From the NCBI RefSeq assembly GCF_020991475.1, contig NZ_JAJMPA010000001.1, positions 2,914,001 to 2,978,000 of the forward strand: a stretch of 64,000 bases of DNA, read 5' to 3'. This document shows, piece after piece, positions 45,427 through 54,929 of the stretch. The stretch comes from Pedobacter sp. MC2016-14 (GTDB lineage: Bacteria > Bacteroidota > Bacteroidia > Sphingobacteriales > Sphingobacteriaceae). Both the position numbers and the translations under genes were made by a program. Every line of letters starts with the position of its first letter. Position 1 is the stretch's first letter. A model generated the notes under the pieces. The model was given only the letters and a program-made list of their open reading frames with translations. It did not search any database and was not told the origin of the DNA.

Positions 45427-45457
45427 CAAACCTAAAAATTGTAAATTTTTAGCACAA
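45427..45457 (-). promoter_or_regulatory. Promoter of the S9 peptidase gene
   Basis: On the minus strand TTGT (45457-45454), 19 nt, TAGGTTTG (45434-45427). The -7 box is an exact TAnnTTTG; the start codon is 31 bp further on. Confidence 0.65.
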
Positions 45458-45507
45458 TTGGGGATTGTTTAGCGTTTTTATTACAAATTGTTTAAAAGGA
45501 AAGGTTA

Positions 45508-45550
45508 TTAAACAGAAAAAGCACCTTCATGAGGTGCTTTTTCTGTTTAA
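45508..45550. terminator. Strong hairpin between yidC and the S9 peptidase gene
   Basis: A perfect 19-bp stem, 45508-45526 with 45532-45550, around a 5-nt loop TCATG. A-rich and T-rich arms give a U-tract in both directions. It lies 15 bp after the yidC stop and terminates that transcript. Confidence 0.9.
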
Positions 45551-45565
45551 TCGATTGATGTAGGA

Positions 45566-47386
45566 TTATTTATTTTTTTTATCCTGGATCTTGTTCACTT
45601 CTTGCTGACGCATATAGTCATCCAAACGAGCCTGGAACTTTGATTTTTTCTTCGTTTCTTCAGGTCTTTTTTTGTTCTCTTTTAAGGTAGCATGTATTTT
45701 TTCGTCATTGACCATGCTTTTAATTAAGAACTGCTGACCGAATGTGAGCATGTTGGCTAAGAAATAATAGTAGTTTAAGCCTGAAGGATAATCGTTCAGT
45801 ACACCCAAAAATACAATTGGCATGATGTAACCAATATATTTCATCTGACCGGTTGCACCAGATACCTGGTTATTAAAATAGGTATAGATTAGGGTTGAAA
45901 CCGTCATTAGGATACACATTAAACTTAAGTGATCTCCAAGGAATGGAATATGTACACCAAATTTAATGAAATCATCATACGTAGAAAGATCATGCATCCA
46001 CAGGAAGCTTTGTCCCCTTAATTCGAAAAGGTTAGGGAAAAAGAAGAAGAAGGCCATAACAATTGGCAACTGCAGTAACATGGGTAAACAACCACCCAAT
46101 GGGTTTACACCTACTTGTTTATAAAGTTTTAAATACTCCTGTTGTAGTAATGTTGGGTTGCTTTCTCCTACTTTAGCTTTAATCTCGTCCATTTCTGGTT
46201 TAAGAATCCGCATTTTAGCCATAGAGATGTATGACTTGTAAGTTAAGGGCGATAACACCAGTTTTAACAGGATGGTTAAAACCAGGATAATTAAGCCATA
46301 GTTCCAACCAAAACCTTCAAGGAAGTTGAACACCGGCAATACCACAAACCTGTTGATGTATTTTAATGGCCAGTAGCCCATTTCAACCAATTTCTCTATT
46401 TCATGTCCCTGTTCTTTTAATTCAGCGAACTTGTTGGTGCCGAAATAGAAGCTCATGCTATAGTTTTGTGCTGCCAGTTGATTGAAAGGTAAATTCATAC
46501 GGGCAGAATACCATTTCACTACACCAGGATCTGTAAGGGTTTTAACCGAAAGATCTCCGGATTCAAAAGGAACTGAAGGTACCAGTACGCCTGAGAAAAA
46601 GTGTTGCTTAAAGGCAAACCATTCTACTTTACCTTTTGTAAGTGCTACATCTTCATCCTTAGCAAAATTTAAATGGTCAGGGTTTTCATCTGCATACTTA
46701 TAATAAGGTGCAGAGTAATGTTGTTCATTGGTTAATGATTTTTCCTGCTCTTTTAAAATACCCTGCCAATTTAATACAATTGAATTGCCTTGTACTACCT
46801 GGTTTAAGCCGATAAGGTTAGCATTAAAAACTAGATTGTTACTGTTGGCTTTCAAGCTGTAAATGAAATCTATAAATTTACCAGCGCCATAAGTAGCACG
46901 CATCGTTAAAGCAGAATCACTGATTAAAGGCGTAAAAAACAAGTCGTCTGTCTTTACTGTTTTACCGTTCACATTCAATTCCAATCCAAACTTGGTTTGG
47001 TCGCCATCAAATAAAACAACTGGCTTTCCGTGGTACGATTCCTGTCCTTTGATTTGTACAGAAGCTATTTTACCACCTTTATTTGTAAAGGTTACTTTAA
47101 GTTTTTCATTTTCCAGTACATTAGTGCTGGCAGTACCTGTTAAATTAGCTCCAAAAGGACCTGTTAGGGTTGCAGAATCCAGTGCGGGAGCAGCATTGAT
47201 TAAAGCAGTAGTTGTATCCTTGGCTTTCTCTTCTGTTGCCGGATTTACGCCGGCTCTTTTTAAAGAATCTATCCGCTGTATTTCGCGCTCTTTCTTCATT
47301 TCGGCCTCTGATGGCTTATTAAAGTAGAAAAAGCCAGCAAGAACGATCATGATCAGGAATAATCCTGTAAACGTATTTCTATCCAT
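45566..47386 (-). CDS. yidC: Membrane protein insertase YidC
   Basis: 606 residues, normal for Bacteroidota. An N-terminal membrane helix (about 6-23) leads into a large periplasmic domain (about 60-340) and the five-helix insertase core (about 365-570) with FNFLEGFGWNYGLIILVLTI, YKSYISMAKMRILKPEMDEI, GGCLPMLLQLPIVMAFF and a lysine-rich cytoplasmic tail. It inserts proteins into the inner membrane, alone or with SecYEG. The gene lies 20 bp after pyrG, a conserved pairing in this phylum, and ends at a strong terminator. Confidence 0.98.
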   Translation of the reverse strand: MDRNTFTGLFLIMIVLAGFFYFNKPSEAEMKKEREIQRIDSLKRAGVNPATEEKAKDTTTALINAAPALDSATLTGPFGANLTGTASTNVLENEKLKVTFTNKGGKIASVQIKGQESYHGKPVVLFDGDQTKFGLELNVNGKTVKTDDLFFTPLISDSALTMRATYGAGKFIDFIYSLKANSNNLVFNANLIGLNQVVQGNSIVLNWQGILKEQEKSLTNEQHYSAPYYKYADENPDHLNFAKDEDVALTKGKVEWFAFKQHFFSGVLVPSVPFESGDLSVKTLTDPGVVKWYSARMNLPFNQLAAQNYSMSFYFGTNKFAELKEQGHEIEKLVEMGYWPLKYINRFVVLPVFNFLEGFGWNYGLIILVLTILLKLVLSPLTYKSYISMAKMRILKPEMDEIKAKVGESNPTLLQQEYLKLYKQVGVNPLGGCLPMLLQLPIVMAFFFFFPNLFELRGQSFLWMHDLSTYDDFIKFGVHIPFLGDHLSLMCILMTVSTLIYTYFNNQVSGATGQMKYIGYIMPIVFLGVLNDYPSGLNYYYFLANMLTFGQQFLIKSMVNDEKIHATLKENKKRPEETKKKSKFQARLDDYMRQQEVNKIQDKKNK

Positions 47387-47406
47387 TATTGTCGTTTAAA
47401 CGCGTA

Positions 47407-49023
47407 TTATTTTATTTTCTTTTTTGCATGCTCCATCGCAGCGGCGACAAATTTAACAAAAAGTGGGTGAGGATTAGCAACTGTTGATTTTAATTCCGGG
47501 TGAAATTGGCCGCCCACAAAGAAAGGGTGGTTTTTAAGCTCAATAATTTCAACCAGATGGCTGTCAGGGTTCATTCCCGAAGCAATCATTCCGGCTTCTT
47601 CATATTGGCTCAAATAATCATTGTTGAATTCATAACGATGTCTGTGACGCTCATTGATATGAGATTTTCCGTACGCGGCATAAGCTTTTGTGCCTTTTTT
47701 AAGATCGCATGGATAAGAACCTAAACGCATAGTGCCTCCTTTGTCGGTCACTGTTTTTTGTTCTTCCATCATGTCAATTACAGGATGCGGTGCTTCTTCA
47801 TCAATCTCCGTAGTGTTTGCATTAGCAAGACCAAGAACATTTCTTCCAAATTCTATGACCGCACATTGCATACCTAAACAGATACCGAAGAAGGGAACAT
47901 TATTTTCGCGGACATAACGAATGGCATCAATTTTACCTTCAATACCTCTGCTGCCGAAACCCGGTGCGACCAGTATACCGTCCAAATGTCCTAATTTCTC
48001 TTTTGCATTGTCAGGGAAAACCTCTTCAGAATGCACGTATTCTACGCGTACTTTACATTCATTTTTGGCACCTGCGTGAATAAAAGATTCAATAATGGAT
48101 TTGTACGCATCTGGCAACTCCACATATTTGCCAATTAAGCCAATTCTGATTTCGGAAGTTGGGTTTTTTAAACGGCCCAGGAAGTCTTTCCAGCTTTCCA
48201 TGTCAGGTTCGTTCTTGTTGGGTAATTTAAGCTTGCTCAATACCGTTTTATCCAGTTGCTCTTTCATCATTAAAAGCGGAACTGAATAAATAGAAGAAGC
48301 ATCAATAGACTCTATTACCGCATTTACATTTACGTTACAGAAAAGTGCAATCTTTTTGCGGATATCCATATTGATATGGTGTTCTGTACGACAAACAAGG
48401 ATATCTGGCTGAATACCATATTCTAATAATGCCTTAACGGAGTGTTGGGTAGGTTTGGTTTTTAATTCTCCTGCAGCTGCAAGGTACGGAATGAGTGTTA
48501 AATGGATTACAATGGCATTATTAGAGCCCGCTTCCCATTTAAATTGCCTTACCGCTTCAATAAATGGAAGGGACTCAATATCACCCACAGTTCCACCAAG
48601 TTCAGTAATTACGATGTCAAACTCGCCGGTCTCACCAAGCTTGCGCATGTTTAGTTTAATCTCGTCTGTAATATGAGGTACTACTTGTACAGTTTTGCCT
48701 AAGTATTCACCTTGTCTTTCTTTGTTGATCACATTTTGATAGATGCGACCGGTGGTGATGTTGTTTGCCTGAGAGGTAGGTACATTTAAAAAACGCTCAT
48801 AGTGTCCAAGGTCAAGGTCAGTCTCTGCACCATCTTCGGTTACAAAGCATTCTCCATGCTCATAAGGGTTTAGTGTTCCCGGATCGATATTGATATAAGG
48901 GTCAAATTTTTGGATGGTTACACGGTAACCTCTGGCTTGTAAAAGTTTAGCTAATGAAGCGGAAATGATGCCCTTGCCTAGTGAGGAAGTAACACCGCCC
49001 GTAACAAAAATATACTTAGTCAT
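47407..49023 (-). CDS. pyrG: CTP synthase
   Basis: 538 residues. The synthetase domain starts [14 protein letters not shown] (P-loop) and keeps [20 protein letters not shown] and [12 protein letters not shown]. The glutamine amidotransferase domain (about 290-530) has FFGICLGMQ (catalytic Cys) and [10 protein letters not shown] (His, Glu). It makes CTP from UTP and glutamine in the cytoplasm. It is first in the pyrG-yidC operon and has its own -7 box at 49085-49092. Confidence 0.99.
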   Translation of the reverse strand: MTKYIFVTGGVTSSLGKGIISASLAKLLQARGYRVTIQKFDPYINIDPGTLNPYEHGECFVTEDGAETDLDLGHYERFLNVPTSQANNITTGRIYQNVINKERQGEYLGKTVQVVPHITDEIKLNMRKLGETGEFDIVITELGGTVGDIESLPFIEAVRQFKWEAGSNNAIVIHLTLIPYLAAAGELKTKPTQHSVKALLEYGIQPDILVCRTEHHINMDIRKKIALFCNVNVNAVIESIDASSIYSVPLLMMKEQLDKTVLSKLKLPNKNEPDMESWKDFLGRLKNPTSEIRIGLIGKYVELPDAYKSIIESFIHAGAKNECKVRVEYVHSEEVFPDNAKEKLGHLDGILVAPGFGSRGIEGKIDAIRYVRENNVPFFGICLGMQCAVIEFGRNVLGLANANTTEIDEEAPHPVIDMMEEQKTVTDKGGTMRLGSYPCDLKKGTKAYAAYGKSHINERHRHRYEFNNDYLSQYEEAGMIASGMNPDSHLVEIIELKNHPFFVGGQFHPELKSTVANPHPLFVKFVAAAMEHAKKKIK

Positions 49024-49084
49024 GTTTTTGTGTTTGTGTGATAAAGCAGTTTTTAGTGTTGCTTTATTGTTTTTGTACGGGATA

Positions 49085-49092
49085 CAAAGTTA
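49085..49092 (-). promoter_or_regulatory. Promoter -7 box of pyrG
   Basis: TAACTTTG on the minus strand, an exact TAnnTTTG match 61 bp before the pyrG start codon. The -33 region is a weak T-rich stretch. Confidence 0.55.
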
Positions 49093-49116
49093 TAAAAATA
49101 TCTGGATTTGGCGCTA

Positions 49117-49144
49117 AAAAAAAGGCCTGGCAAATTTGCCAGGC
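49117..49144 (-). terminator. Intrinsic terminator upstream of pyrG
   Basis: The perfect 20-bp palindrome GCCTGGCAAATTTGCCAGGC (49125-49144) is followed on the minus strand by TTTTTTTT. It ends a transcript coming from the right, before the pyrG promoter. Confidence 0.9.
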
Positions 49145-49473
49145 TCTTCTTGTAATATATTTGGTTAGAATATGCTTTAGGTTGTAGTGTTAATTGTGGT
49201 TCTTTCTATCATTACACTAAGGTAAATATAGGAGGATTATTTTAAATTATTGTGACATTACTAAAAAAAGTCTTAAATATTTCATAACTACCATATAATC
49301 AACTAAATAATTTTTAGCTGAATATGGCCTGTTCAGGTATTAGTTATACGATTTTTGCATATTATACTAAGTTATTGTCATGAATGTACAATGCTAACAT
49401 AGCATAATTATAGTGTTATTTGTACACTAAGTACTAAGGCTGCTGCTTGTTTTAGCAGCATAACCGAAGCCCT
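49145..49473. other. Non-coding interval with hairpins and a possible small transcript
   Basis: With the pyrG leader this is the only gap over 300 bp (49024-49473). No gene of normal size is seen. Three short hairpins lie at the right: ATGCTA/TAGCAT (49390-49406 area), TAGTGT/ACACTA (49411-49429 area) and TGCTGCT/AGCAGCA (49441-49460). On the minus strand a TATATTTA -7-like box (about 49233-49226) is followed by an ATG at 49212 that opens an 11-codon frame (MIERTTINTTT), then the terminator at 49144-49117. A 100-nt small RNA or leader is possible; nothing proves expression. Confidence 0.4.
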
Positions 49474-50004
49474 TTAACAGCACTTATAGTAGATTTTGAT
49501 TTTTTGATCTTTTGCCGACCAGGCGATATAAATTTTAGTCTCGTTGCCCAGACGGTACTTAAAACCATTTAATCCTGTTTTTTTTAATTCGGCATAGAAA
49601 TCTTTATCTGGCGAATACTGGTCCGGCTCTTCCTGTTCAGTAACAGCAGGCTCCAAAAAGTTCTCTTCTTCAAAAAATAGGCTGACCTCTTCTCTTAAAA
49701 ATTTAAGCTGAGATTTTTCTCCTTCCAGATCCAGTGTTTTTTTATAGTTGCCAATTAATTCTGCCCCTTTGATGATCTGTTTATAGATCTCCTGTCCTTT
49801 GTAATTGTGAATGGTAAAGGTTAGCGACATGTTTTTTGGCGTATTGCCTGCAAGTGCTACATTAAAGGTATCTGCCTTTAAAGAATCACTAAAGGGCTTA
49901 ACCATTTGTTTCGATACAACACTTTCGATATTTCCGTTATCTGAAGAGCTGCAGGCAAAAAAAAATAAAACAGACAGGGATAAAAGGGTGAGCAGCTGTT
50001 TCAT
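49474..50004 (-). CDS. Lipoprotein of unknown function
   Basis: 176 residues from the ATG at 50004, which gives a clean lipoprotein signal (LSVLFFFACSSSDNG, lipidated Cys about 18); the frame also extends to 50025 but that would overlap kdsB. The mature part has LTFTIHNYKGQEIYKQIIKG and a Glu-rich acidic loop, and ends YYKCC. No family recognised. It is the last gene of the trpS-kinase-kdsB set, 7 bp after kdsB. Envelope-located. Confidence 0.8.
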   Translation of the reverse strand: MKQLLTLLSLSVLFFFACSSSDNGNIESVVSKQMVKPFSDSLKADTFNVALAGNTPKNMSLTFTIHNYKGQEIYKQIIKGAELIGNYKKTLDLEGEKSQLKFLREEVSLFFEEENFLEPAVTEQEEPDQYSPDKDFYAELKKTGLNGFKYRLGNETKIYIAWSAKDQKIKIYYKCC

Positions 50005-50011
50005 AGTCAAA

Positions 50012-50743
50012 TTATAACTTAACAATTCTGTTTAAATCATCTGGCGTATCTACCGCCCTGGTTTCTAAAGATGTCATCCTGGTTTGGATGCTATAGCCAT
50101 TTTCTATCCACCTCAGTTGTTCCAGACTTTCTGCGATTTCTAAAGAGGAAGGCGGTAATTGTGTGATGGCCAACAAGGTTGGGATGGTATAGCCGTAAAT
50201 GCCGATATGTTTATAAAATTGGTGGGCATTTAACCAGTTCGATTGTTCCTCGTTTCTGATAAAAGGAACAGGGTGCCTGCTAAAATAAATGGCCTGTTGG
50301 TTTGAGTTGATCAATACCTTTGGGATATTTGCGTTAAAAAGCTCTTCCTGGCTATGAATTTCTTTAACCAGTGTAGCTAATTTTACAGATGGATCATTAA
50401 AACAACCTGCTAACAATTCAATCTGTGCAGGGTCTATATAAGGCTCATCTCCCTGAATATTAATGGCTACATCAAATCCTGGTTTTAAACTGACAACTTC
50501 GGCACAGCGGTCTGTGCCGCTTTGATGGTTGCTGCCGGTGAAAACATATGAACCTCCAAAACTTTCTACTTCCGCCACTATACGTTCGTCATCTGTAGCC
50601 ACTACCAAATCATCCAGACTTAAAGCTTTTGATGCCTGTTCGTATACGCGTCGGATCATGCTCTTTCCGTCTATTTGCACTAAAGGCTTTCCGGGAAAGC
50701 GGGTAGAAGCAAAACGTGCAGGGATGATACCTATAGTTTTCAT
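50012..50743 (-). CDS. kdsB: 3-deoxy-manno-octulosonate cytidylyltransferase
   Basis: 243 residues. IPARFASTRFPGKPLVQIDG is the nucleotide-binding start, and VVATDDERIV, SGTDRCAEV and NIQGDEPYIDPAQIE are KdsB landmarks. It activates KDO with CTP to CMP-KDO for the lipid A-core of lipopolysaccharide, which shows a Gram-negative outer membrane. The ATG overlaps the deoxynucleoside kinase stop by one base, so they are co-translated. Confidence 0.98.
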   Translation of the reverse strand: MKTIGIIPARFASTRFPGKPLVQIDGKSMIRRVYEQASKALSLDDLVVATDDERIVAEVESFGGSYVFTGSNHQSGTDRCAEVVSLKPGFDVAINIQGDEPYIDPAQIELLAGCFNDPSVKLATLVKEIHSQEELFNANIPKVLINSNQQAIYFSRHPVPFIRNEEQSNWLNAHQFYKHIGIYGYTIPTLLAITQLPPSSLEIAESLEQLRWIENGYSIQTRMTSLETRAVDTPDDLNRIVKL

Positions 50744-51357
50744 TAAAATAATCCGTTAATTTCTGCCTCAATAGCTTGTATCACCGCACCTAAATCTTCA
50801 GGGTTCGTGGTAAAGTCTAATTTATCTTTGTCAAGAATCAGCAATTTTCCAAGGTTGTAACCTTTAATCCATGCCTCATATTTTTCATTTAACTTAGACA
50901 AATAATCAATCCTGATGCTGGCTTCATATTCGCGTCCCCGACGCTGTATGTTGTTTACGAGCGTAGGAACAGAAGCCCTCAAATAGATCAAAAGATCAGG
51001 TGGTTTTATAAAAGAAGTAATGTTCTCAAAAATGGCTTTGTAGTTTTCATGATCACGAGTGGTCATTAAGCCCATTTCGTGAAGGTTTTCTGCAAAAATA
51101 TGCGCATCCTCATAGATGGTCCTGTCCTGGATTACATTACGTTTAAAATTTGCGATATCTGCAATTTGCTGAAAACGGCTGTTCAGGAAATAAATTTGTA
51201 AATTAAAGCTCCACCTTTTCATGTCACTGTAAAAATCTTCCAGGTATGGATTGTTTTCTACAGCTTCAAATAAAGCCTCCCAACCGTAATTTTTGGCCAG
51301 TAATTCAGTTAAAGTGGTTTTTCCGGCGCCAATATTGCCTACTACAGCTATATGCAT
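50743..51357 (-). CDS. Deoxynucleoside kinase
   Basis: 204 residues. GNIGAGKTTLTELLAKNYGW is the P-loop, QDRTIYEDAHIFAENLHEMG holds the DRS/ERS-like Asp-Arg segment, and RRGREYEASIRIDYLSKLNE the LID arginines. It phosphorylates a deoxynucleoside in the salvage pathway, like dGK/dAK of the Bacteroidota group. Which base is preferred cannot be read. It lies 57 bp after trpS and overlaps kdsB by one base. Confidence 0.93.
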   Translation of the reverse strand: MHIAVVGNIGAGKTTLTELLAKNYGWEALFEAVENNPYLEDFYSDMKRWSFNLQIYFLNSRFQQIADIANFKRNVIQDRTIYEDAHIFAENLHEMGLMTTRDHENYKAIFENITSFIKPPDLLIYLRASVPTLVNNIQRRGREYEASIRIDYLSKLNEKYEAWIKGYNLGKLLILDKDKLDFTTNPEDLGAVIQAIEAEINGLF

Positions 51358-51414
51358 ATGTGATTTTTGAAGGGCTTAAGATAGTAATAATACCAATAAA
51401 TTTATCTGGAGCAA

Positions 51415-52413
51415 TTAGAATGATTTAAAACCAATCAGTTTTCTAACTTCTCTAATCGTTTCGCTGGCGCTTTCACGGGCCTTTAAAGCACCGTGTCTGG
51501 CAACCTGACGTAAATAACTGGTGTCCTTTGAAAGTTCCTCGATGCGCTCCCTAATTGGTGTATTAAAAATGATCATGTCTTCTGCCAGTTGTTTCTTCAA
51601 ATCGCCATAACGGATTTCCATCTTGTTATAGAGCGAATCAAAATGGCTGATGGTATCTGCTGAAGATACAATTTTCATGAGGTCAAACAGGTTTTGTATG
51701 GCTTCAGGTTTAGTTTGGTTTTCAGAAGTCGGGCCACTGTCGCTGACCGCGCGTGAAACTTTTTTGCGAATGATTTCTGGAGAATCTGAAAGGTAAATGC
51801 AATTTGAATCACCTTCAGACTTACTCATTTTACCTTTTCCGTCTAAACCAGGCACTTTAACCAGGTTTTGCGCATAATTAAATGCATAAGGCTCTGGAAA
51901 GAAATCTGTTTTGTACAGGCGGTTAAAGCGGTTTCCAAAAGTACGGGTCATTTCCAGGTGTTGTTCCTGATCTTTACCTACGGGAACCTTGGTTGCCCTG
52001 TGCAACAGAATATCTGCCGCCATAAGCGAAGGATAGGTTAGCAAGCCTGCATTTACATTATCGGGTTGTGAGCGGATCTTATCTTTGAAAGAAGTACTGC
52101 GTTCCAGTTCTCCCAGGTAAGCGTTCATATTGAGGTATAAGTAAAGCTCGGCAACTTCAGGGACATCACTTTGAATATAGATGGTACTTTCTTCGGGATT
52201 AATGCCGCATGCAAGGTATTCTACCAGTACATGGCGCACATAGCCATGTAAATCATCTGGCGTAGGGTGTGTGGTAAGTGAATGTAGATCTGCGATAAAA
52301 AAATAGCAATTGTAATCGTATTGCATTTTTACAAAATTGGTTACTGCACCAAAATAATTTCCCAGATGCAATTTTCCTGTCGGACGTATGCCACTAACTA
52401 CCGTTTCTTTCAT
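51415..52413 (-). CDS. trpS: Tryptophanyl-tRNA synthetase
   Basis: 332 residues, typical bacterial length. Class I signatures are present: the HIGH-equivalent TGKLHLGNYFGA and KGKMSKSEGDS (KMSKS). LTYPSLMAADILLHRATKVP and VGKDQEQHLEMTR are TrpRS blocks. It charges tRNA-Trp in the cytoplasm. It heads the trpS-kinase-kdsB-lipoprotein set and is divergent from plsC over a 99-bp spacer. Confidence 0.99.
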   Translation of the reverse strand: MKETVVSGIRPTGKLHLGNYFGAVTNFVKMQYDYNCYFFIADLHSLTTHPTPDDLHGYVRHVLVEYLACGINPEESTIYIQSDVPEVAELYLYLNMNAYLGELERSTSFKDKIRSQPDNVNAGLLTYPSLMAADILLHRATKVPVGKDQEQHLEMTRTFGNRFNRLYKTDFFPEPYAFNYAQNLVKVPGLDGKGKMSKSEGDSNCIYLSDSPEIIRKKVSRAVSDSGPTSENQTKPEAIQNLFDLMKIVSSADTISHFDSLYNKMEIRYGDLKKQLAEDMIIFNTPIRERIEELSKDTSYLRQVARHGALKARESASETIREVRKLIGFKSF

Positions 52414-52498
52414 GGGTCGAAATTAGTAAAAAACCGCTATTTGATTTGCTTATAATTTCTTTTTTCTAACAAATGTGCCCGTACTTGCTTCAATTGTC

Positions 52499-52506
52499 TA
52501 TTTTTG
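52499..52506 (+). promoter_or_regulatory. Promoter -7 box TATTTTTG before plsC
   Basis: An exact TAnnTTTG match whose last base lies 6 bp before the ATG at 52513. If used, the mRNA would be nearly leaderless. Confidence 0.45.
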
Positions 52507-52512
52507 GAATAC

Positions 52513-53247
52513 ATGTTTAAAGGCCTGAGACAAATCCACCGCATCTACGTAATATTTATAATAGTACTGTTTTTTGTGCTGCTTTTCCCGTTTTACTATC
52601 CGCTTTCCCGTAAGCCGTCGGGTTATGGTCTGTTAAATCAGCTAAGGAAATTCCACTCCTGGGTTTGTAGTTTTTTTACCGGCATTTTTTTCCGGTTTCA
52701 TTATGAAGAAAAACTAGAAGCAAACAGAACCTATATTTATTGTAGTAACCATACTTCTAACCTGGATATTATGATTTTATGTCTGCTGGCAAAGGGGCGC
52801 TTTCATTTTATGGGAAAGGATGAACTGCTAAAAGCACCGATATTAAGGTTGTTTTTTAAAACGATTGATATTCCTGTTAACCGCGATTCTAAGATGTCGG
52901 CTTTCAGGGCATTTAAACGTGCCGGGGAAAATTTAGATCATGGCATGAGTTTGATTATTTTTCCCGAAGGTAAAATTGACGAAACCCATTATCCGCCGGT
53001 TTTACAGTCATTTAAAAATGGCCCTTTTAGGTTAGCCATAGATAAAAATATTTCCATTGTGCCCATCAGTATCAGTAATGCCTGGAAAAAGATGTGGGAT
53101 GATGGTAGAAAATATGGAAGTAGACCCGGAATTTGTGATATTTACATCCATAAACCAATATCCACAAAAGATTTGGCTGGTGCAGATGCAGATTTGCTGA
53201 AAGACCAGGTATTTGATTTGATAAATAGTAAACTTGTTACCTTATAA
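52513..53247 (+). CDS. plsC: 1-acyl-sn-glycerol-3-phosphate acyltransferase
   Basis: 244 residues from the ATG at 52513; a TTG three codons earlier is not needed. An N-terminal membrane helix (IYVIFIIVLFFVLLFPFYY) is followed by the acyltransferase motifs NHTSNLD (HxxxxD, catalytic), FKTIDIPVNRDS and IIFPEGKID (substrate-binding). It adds the second acyl chain in phosphatidic acid synthesis at the inner membrane. The exact acceptor is inferred from the family. gatC follows after 3 bp. Confidence 0.92.
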   Translation: MFKGLRQIHRIYVIFIIVLFFVLLFPFYYPLSRKPSGYGLLNQLRKFHSWVCSFFTGIFFRFHYEEKLEANRTYIYCSNHTSNLDIMILCLLAKGRFHFMGKDELLKAPILRLFFKTIDIPVNRDSKMSAFRAFKRAGENLDHGMSLIIFPEGKIDETHYPPVLQSFKNGPFRLAIDKNISIVPISISNAWKKMWDDGRKYGSRPGICDIYIHKPISTKDLAGADADLLKDQVFDLINSKLVTL

Positions 53248-53250
53248 AAC

Positions 53251-53541
53251 ATGAAAATAGATACACAAACCATACATAAAGTTGCTGATTTAGCCAGGAT
53301 AAACATTCAGGAAGGGGAGGTAGATACACTCATTACGGAAATGAGTAAAATACTTACTTTTATGGAGAAGCTAAACGAGTTGGATACTACCGGTGTAAAG
53401 CCCTTGATTTATATGAATGAGGAAGTAAATGTTTGGAGAGCAGATGAAGTGATTCAGGAAATTACAGTGAAAGAAGGCTTAAAAAATGCTGCTGTACACA
53501 ACGAGAATTATTTTATGGTGCCTAAGGTTATTGAAAAATAA
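53251..53541 (+). CDS. gatC: Asp-tRNA(Asn)/Glu-tRNA(Gln) amidotransferase subunit C
   Basis: 96 residues, standard GatC size. VADLARINIQEGEVDTLITE and MSKILTFMEKLNELDTTGVK give the family pattern, ending ENYFMVPKVIEK. GatC bridges GatA and GatB in the complex that converts mischarged Glu-tRNA(Gln) or Asp-tRNA(Asn). gatA and gatB are not in the window. It is 3 bp after plsC, so translationally linked. Confidence 0.96.
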   Translation: MKIDTQTIHKVADLARINIQEGEVDTLITEMSKILTFMEKLNELDTTGVKPLIYMNEEVNVWRADEVIQEITVKEGLKNAAVHNENYFMVPKVIEK

Positions 53542-53605
53542 AGCGGCTTATGTAACATAAGTTGCCCGGAAACTGTCTGATGCCAGAATTCAAATTGAAA
53601 TTTCC

Positions 53606-54304
53606 ATGAACGAACCGCTTATTGTTATTAAAGAAATTGGCCGTAAATATGTGATTGGCACAGAAGTTATTCATGCGCTTAAATCGGTATCGCTGAACAT
53701 CAATAAAGGTGAATTTGTTGCCTTAATGGGTCCTTCCGGTTCTGGTAAATCTACGCTGATGAATATTTTGGGGTGTTTAGATACACCCAACCAGGGCAGT
53801 TATACACTAAACGGAACCGATGTAAGTCGTATGACGGAGAATGATCTTGCAGAGGTTAGAAATAAAGAAATAGGGTTTGTTTTTCAGACATTTAATCTCT
53901 TGCCGCGTTCTACTTCTTTAGATAATGTAGCCTTGCCATTGATTTATGCTGGCGTGGGTAAATCAGAGCGTCAGCGTAGAGCACAACAGGCACTTGAAAA
54001 TGTTGGTTTGGGGAACCGGGTAACCCATAGGCCAAATGAGTTGTCGGGTGGTCAGCGCCAACGTGTGGCTGTAGCAAGGGCATTGATTAATAATCCCTCT
54101 ATTATTCTGGCAGATGAACCTACTGGTAACCTCGATACCAAAACTTCTATAGAGATTATGGCCTTATTGGAGGAAATCCACAGCAAGGGAAATACCATTA
54201 TTTTGGTTACGCACGAAGAAGATATAGCCCAACATGCCCACAGAATTGTACGTATGCGGGATGGATTAATTGAGAGTGATGAGCCAAATGTTGTAATTGC
54301 ATGA
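53606..54304 (+). CDS. ABC transporter ATPase (LolD/MacB-type)
   Basis: 232 residues with Walker [11 protein letters not shown]-loop [15 protein letters not shown], signature [15 protein letters not shown], Walker [14 protein letters not shown] and H-loop [10 protein letters not shown]. The [14 protein letters not shown] segment is typical of MacB/LolD-type ATPases that drive mechanotransmission or lipoprotein release. The adjacent gene is not a permease; a MacB-like permease lies 3 kb further on the same strand (57396). The ATGA overlap with the next gene suggests co-translation. Confidence 0.95.
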   Translation: MNEPLIVIKEIGRKYVIGTEVIHALKSVSLNINKGEFVALMGPSGSGKSTLMNILGCLDTPNQGSYTLNGTDVSRMTENDLAEVRNKEIGFVFQTFNLLPRSTSLDNVALPLIYAGVGKSERQRRAQQALENVGLGNRVTHRPNELSGGQRQRVAVARALINNPSIILADEPTGNLDTKTSIEIMALLEEIHSKGNTIILVTHEEDIAQHAHRIVRMRDGLIESDEPNVVIA

Positions 54305-54849
54305 AAATCTATACCAAAACCGGAGATAAGGGGCTAACATCTTTAATTGGAGGTACCAGGGTGCCAAAATTTCATTTACGAATTGAATGTTATGGAACCG
54401 TAGATGAGCTCAATTCGTACATTGGGCTGATCTTGTGTCAGCCTATTGATTTGCATTACCAACAGATGCTCAAAGAAATTCAGGATCGTTTATTTACAGT
54501 GGGCGCTTCTTTGGCAGCCGATCCTGAAAAATCAAAGATGAAAATTCCAGACCTGCTGCAAAGTGATATTCTATTACTGGAGACAGAAATGGATGTGATG
54601 AATGAACAATTACCTGAATTGAAACATTTTGTGCTGCCTGGAGGGAATAGTACAGTATCTTATTGTCATATTGCACGTTGTATTTGTCGCAGGGCTGAAC
54701 GACTGACTGTTCATTTGGCAACAGAAAGTTTTGTTGACGAAAAGATGACGGTCTATTTGAATAGATTAAGCGATTATTTGTTTGTTTTGGCTCGTAAACT
54801 TAATATGGACTTCAATAACGAAGAAAATATTTGGCTTCCGCGTGTATAA
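54301..54849 (+). CDS. PduO-type cob(I)alamin adenosyltransferase
   Basis: 182 residues. The N-terminal ATP-binding signature [20 protein letters not shown] is characteristic, followed by [15 protein letters not shown], and the C-terminal [10 protein letters not shown] block with the key Arg residues. It adenosylates cob(I)alamin to coenzyme B12, using ATP. The start overlaps the ABC ATPase stop by 4 bp. Other cobalamin genes are not nearby. Assignment strong. Confidence 0.96.
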   Translation: MKIYTKTGDKGLTSLIGGTRVPKFHLRIECYGTVDELNSYIGLILCQPIDLHYQQMLKEIQDRLFTVGASLAADPEKSKMKIPDLLQSDILLLETEMDVMNEQLPELKHFVLPGGNSTVSYCHIARCICRRAERLTVHLATESFVDEKMTVYLNRLSDYLFVLARKLNMDFNNEENIWLPRV

Positions 54850-54862
54850 GTGGAAAAAAAAG

Positions 54863-54895
54863 TTTGTTTTCCTCAGCTTTTTTAATATACTTTTG
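54863..54895 (+). promoter_or_regulatory. Promoter of the DUF2795 gene
   Basis: TTTG (54863-54866), 21 nt, TACTTTTG (54888-54895): an exact Bacteroidota -33/-7 pair, 34 bp before the start codon. Confidence 0.8.
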
Positions 54896-54929
54896 CGGAA
54901 TTAAAAATTAGCATACTAATTATATAAAT

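Noticed and set aside
49117..49212. Leader-peptide attenuator controlling pyrG
   Set aside because: No alternative antiterminator pairing is visible, and a separate -7 box lies between the terminator and pyrG, so classic attenuation is not supported.
53547..53561. CTTATGTAACATAAG palindrome before the ABC ATPase
   Set aside because: A 15-bp odd palindrome with no spacer cannot form a hairpin, and there is no second copy; too weak to call an operator.
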